NCBI GenBank assembly: GCA_963725185.1
Contig: CAVRXO010000006.1
Span: 496,001 to 560,000, forward strand
Origin: VAZQ01 sp963725185
Lineage (GTDB): Bacteria; Pseudomonadota; Alphaproteobacteria; Rhizobiales; Xanthobacteraceae
Reading direction: 5' to 3'
Length of the DNA: 64,000 nucleotides
In this document: piece after piece, positions 61,940 through 64,000 of the stretch
How positions within the stretch are numbered: position 1 is the stretch's first letter
Layout of the letters: each line of letters starts with the position of its first letter
Position numbers and translations under genes: made by a program
Notes under the pieces: model-generated
Database searches by the model: none
What the model saw: the letters and a program-made list of their open reading frames with translations, nothing else
What the model was told of the DNA's origin: nothing

Positions 61940-63055
61940 TCAACCGCCGTTCACCTTGGCCGGTGCCGCGCGCTCCGGAAAGGCACGCGCCAGCGCCGCC
62001 CGATTCGGCGCGATCACGCCGCGCTCGGTGATGAGCCCGGTGACGAGCCGCGCCGGCGTCACGTCGAAGCCGTAGTTCTTGACCGGCGAGCCGTCCGGCA
62101 CCACCCGCACGGTCTCGATGCGGCCGTCGGCGGTGCGGCCGGTGACGGTCGCGACCTCGTTGCCGTCGCGTTCCTCGATGGGAATGTCCGCGATCCCGTC
62201 CGTGACCGAGAAGTCGATGGTTGGCGAGGGCAGCGCCACATAGAACGGCACGTCGTTGTCCTTGGCGGCAAGCGCCTTGAGATAGGTGCCGATCTTGTTG
62301 CAGACATCGCCATTGGCGGCCACCCGGTCGGTGCCCACGATCGCCATGTCGACCATGGCGTGCTGCATCAGATGGCCGCCGGTATTGTCGGGGATGACCG
62401 TATGGGGCACGCCGTGCTGGCCGAGTTCCCAGGCGGTGAGCGAAGCGCCCTGATTGCGCGGACGCGTCTCGTCGACCCAGACATGGACCGAGAGCCCGCG
62501 GTCATGCGCCAGATAGATCGGCGCCGTGGCGGTGCCCACATCGACGGTGGCGAGCCAGCCGGCATTGCAATGGGTGAGCAGGTTGACGCGGCCGCCGGCT
62601 TTCCTCGCCGCGATCGCTTCGATCAGCGCCAGGCCGTGGCGGCCGATCGCCTGGTTGATGGCCACATCTTCGTCGCAGATCTGCGCGGCCCGGCGGTAGG
62701 CGGCTTCGACCCGCGCGGCCCTCGATTGGTTGCGCACCGCCGCGGTCATCTCGTCGAGCGCCCATTTGAGGTTGATGGCGGTCGGGCGGGTGCGGATGAG
62801 CGTCGCGGCGGCACGCTCGAGCCCCTCGTCCGAGGCATCGGCGCGCAAGGCGAGGCAAATCCCATAAGCCGCCGTGGCCCCGATCAGCGGCGCGCCGCGC
62901 ACCTGCATGCCGCGGATGGCGTGTGCGGCCTCATCCAGCGAGGTGAGGCGCGCGACCGCGAAGCGGTGGGGCAGCAGCGTCTGATCGACGATGCCGACCG
63001 ACCAACCGTCGGGCTCGAGCCAGATGCTGCGGGTAGGCTTGCCGTCGACCTTCAT
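61940..63055 (-). CDS. mtnA: S-methyl-5-thioribose-1-phosphate isomerase
   Basis: A 371-residue eIF2B-fold isomerase of the methionine salvage pathway. Substrate-binding RGAPLIGATAAYG, the catalytic Cys in LLTHCNAGWLAT and the Asp in VGTDRVAANGD are all present, with FYVALPSPTIDF near the C-terminus. Length fits the family. It lies 14 bp upstream of mmcB in the same direction. No other mtn genes are within the window. It interconverts 5-methylthioribose-1-phosphate and the ribulose form in the cytoplasm. Confidence 0.95.
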   Translation of the reverse strand: MKVDGKPTRSIWLEPDGWSVGIVDQTLLPHRFAVARLTSLDEAAHAIRGMQVRGAPLIGATAAYGICLALRADASDEGLERAAATLIRTRPTAINLKWALDEMTAAVRNQSRAARVEAAYRRAAQICDEDVAINQAIGRHGLALIEAIAARKAGGRVNLLTHCNAGWLATVDVGTATAPIYLAHDRGLSVHVWVDETRPRNQGASLTAWELGQHGVPHTVIPDNTGGHLMQHAMVDMAIVGTDRVAANGDVCNKIGTYLKALAAKDNDVPFYVALPSPTIDFSVTDGIADIPIEERDGNEVATVTGRTADGRIETVRVVPDGSPVKNYGFDVTPARLVTGLITERGVIAPNRAALARAFPERAAPAKVNGG

Positions 63056-63105
63056 GGCGGGCAGTCATAACGCCGTTCGCGCCGCCGGGCAAAGTCGCGC
63101 CAACT

Positions 63106-63210
63106 CTTGTCCCGGCCTCGAGCCGGGACCGTACCAACCTCAGAGTTTGTAACGGTCCCGGGTCAAGAGCGCGTTTACGCGCGTCTTCAACGCGCTATGC
63201 CCGGGACAAG
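63106..63210. repeat. Second copy of the TTGTCCCGG palindromic repeat
   Basis: CTTGTCCCGG (63106-63115) and CCGGGACAAG (63201-63210) are the terminal arms, and internal GAGCCGGGACCGTACCAA and GTAACGGTCCCGG match the copy at 21802-21909. It lies between two co-directional genes, downstream of the acyl-CoA dehydrogenase. Confidence 0.8.
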
Positions 63211-63230
63211 CAGGGCTCCCCGTCGCTGCC

Positions 63231-64000
63231 TCAACAAAATGCCTGAATGCCCGTGATGGCGCGGCCCAGGATCAGGGCGTGGATGTCGCTGGTGCCCTCG
63301 TAGGTGTTCACGGTCTCCAGATTGGCGAGCACGCGCATGACGTGGAACTCGTCGGAGATGCCGTTGCCGCCGTGCATGTCGCGAGCCATGCGGGCGATCT
63401 CGAGCGCCTTGCCGCAATTGTTGCGCTTCATCAGGGAAATCGCCGGCGGCGCCGCCCGGCCGGATTCCATCAGCCGGCCGAGCCGCAAAGCGCCGGTGAG
63501 GCCGAGCGCGATCTCGGTCTGCATGTCGGCGAGCTTTTTCTGGATCAGCTGGTTGGCGGCGAGCGGGCGCCCGAACTGCTTGCGATCCAGCACATATTGG
63601 CGGGCGCGGTGCCAGCAGAACTCGGCCGCCCCCATGGCGCCCCAGACGATGCCGTAGCGCGCATTGTTGAGGCAGCCGAACGGGCCCGCGAGCCCCTGCG
63701 CATCGGGCAACAGATTTTCCTCCGGCACCTCGACCCCGGCGAGCACCACCTCGCCGGTGAGCGAGGTGCGCAAGCTGAGCTTGCCCTCGATCGCCGGAGT
63801 GGAGAACCCCTTGGCGCCGCGCTCGACGATGAAGCCGCGGATCACGCCATCGAGCTTGGCCCAGATCAAGGCGATGTCGGCGATCGGCGCATTGGAGATC
63901 CAGGTCTTGGCGCCGGTGAGGCGATAGCCGCCGGCGATCGGCTCGGCCCGCGTGGTCATGGAGCCTGGATCGGAGCCGTGGTCGGGCTCGGTCAGGCCGA
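63231..64000 (-). CDS. Acyl-CoA dehydrogenase, glutaryl-CoA dehydrogenase-like (5' end outside window)
   Basis: The last 256 codons of an acyl-CoA dehydrogenase; the reading frame stays open through base 64000 (GLTEPDHGSDPGS upstream of the internal ATG at 63959), so the gene continues outside the window. The flavin region GAKTWISNAPIADIALIWAK, the helical C-domain RKQFGRPLAANQLIQKKLAD, RDMHGGNGISDEFHVMR and the catalytic glutamate in NTYEGTSDIHALILGRAITG match glutaryl-CoA dehydrogenase (GcdH), which oxidises and decarboxylates glutaryl-CoA to crotonyl-CoA. Related isozymes share these motifs, so the substrate call is probable, not certain. Confidence 0.88.
   Translation of the reverse strand, partial: GLTEPDHGSDPGSMTTRAEPIAGGYRLTGAKTWISNAPIADIALIWAKLDGVIRGFIVERGAKGFSTPAIEGKLSLRTSLTGEVVLAGVEVPEENLLPDAQGLAGPFGCLNNARYGIVWGAMGAAEFCWHRARQYVLDRKQFGRPLAANQLIQKKLADMQTEIALGLTGALRLGRLMESGRAAPPAISLMKRNNCGKALEIARMARDMHGGNGISDEFHVMRVLANLETVNTYEGTSDIHALILGRAITGIQAFC

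Overview
This 64 kb window is a G+C-rich chromosomal stretch from an alphaproteobacterium, most likely Hyphomicrobiales near Bradyrhizobium/Xanthobacteraceae. The evidence is the cpdR / N-formylglutamate amidohydrolase / hisN neighbourhood, an MmcB-family gene, an NAD-dependent molybdenum formate dehydrogenase, a ROSE-like leader before hsp20, a speF-type leader before a group IV ornithine-decarboxylase-like gene, and many short palindromic intergenic repeats. I see no phage, insertion sequence, CRISPR array or rRNA. One tRNA (Val, GAC) is present.

Layout. 1-3.9 kb: a catabolic set on + (Tat-dependent MmgE/PrpD protein, Bug-type solute receptor, DapA-family aldolase, small membrane protein). 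4.0-5.6 kb: structured leader RNA and a PLP decarboxylase. 5.8-11.2 kb: NarL-type regulator, WD40 protein with a CobW/ZNG1-like GTPase, sugar kinase, two half-size permeases. 11.3-17.1 kb (-): bioB and formate dehydrogenase fdsA and fdsGB. 17.2-21.8 kb: palindromic repeats, heme-binding-like protein, solute receptor, chemoreceptor. 21.9-30.3 kb (-): an oxalate/C1 cluster in catabolic order, with oxalate:formate antiporter, GntR regulator, oxalyl-CoA decarboxylase, formyl-CoA transferase, a stand-alone formyl-THF hydrolase/transferase-like protein and formate-THF ligase. 30.6-33.5 kb (+): racemase-like protein plus two solute receptors. 33.6-43.4 kb (-): a Sel1-like protein, then a six-gene operon (enolase-superfamily enzyme, thiolase, Zn-ribbon/OB protein, ADP-forming CoA ligase, ABC receptor, fused permease). 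43.6-45.5 kb (+): racemase and ABC receptor. 45.6-48.7 kb (-): CheR, a CheY-like protein and a REC-EAL protein. 49.1-53.8 kb: tRNA-Val, cpdR, N-formylglutamate amidohydrolase, a candidate sRNA with anti-Shine-Dalgarno loops, hisN, a hydrolase and hsp20. 53.8-64 kb: a secreted Pro/Ala-rich protein, gltBD (glutamate synthase), mmcB, mtnA and the 3' part of an acyl-CoA dehydrogenase.

How it fits together. OxlT would exchange oxalate for formate, Frc and Oxc convert oxalate to formyl-CoA and CO2, and formate released can be oxidised by Fds or activated onto THF by Fhs. Several other clusters pair a periplasmic receptor with isomerases, aldolases or CoA enzymes, which suggests scavenging of organic acids.

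Quality caveat. At least 26 apparent single-base frameshifts interrupt conserved genes (fdsGB, fdsA, oxc, thiolase, Zn-ribbon protein, gltB, gltD, decarboxylase, chemoreceptor, a receptor, mmcB). Nearly all read as one extra base, and removing them gives lengths divisible by three in every case. I therefore annotate these as full-length genes with probable consensus errors, not as pseudogenes.
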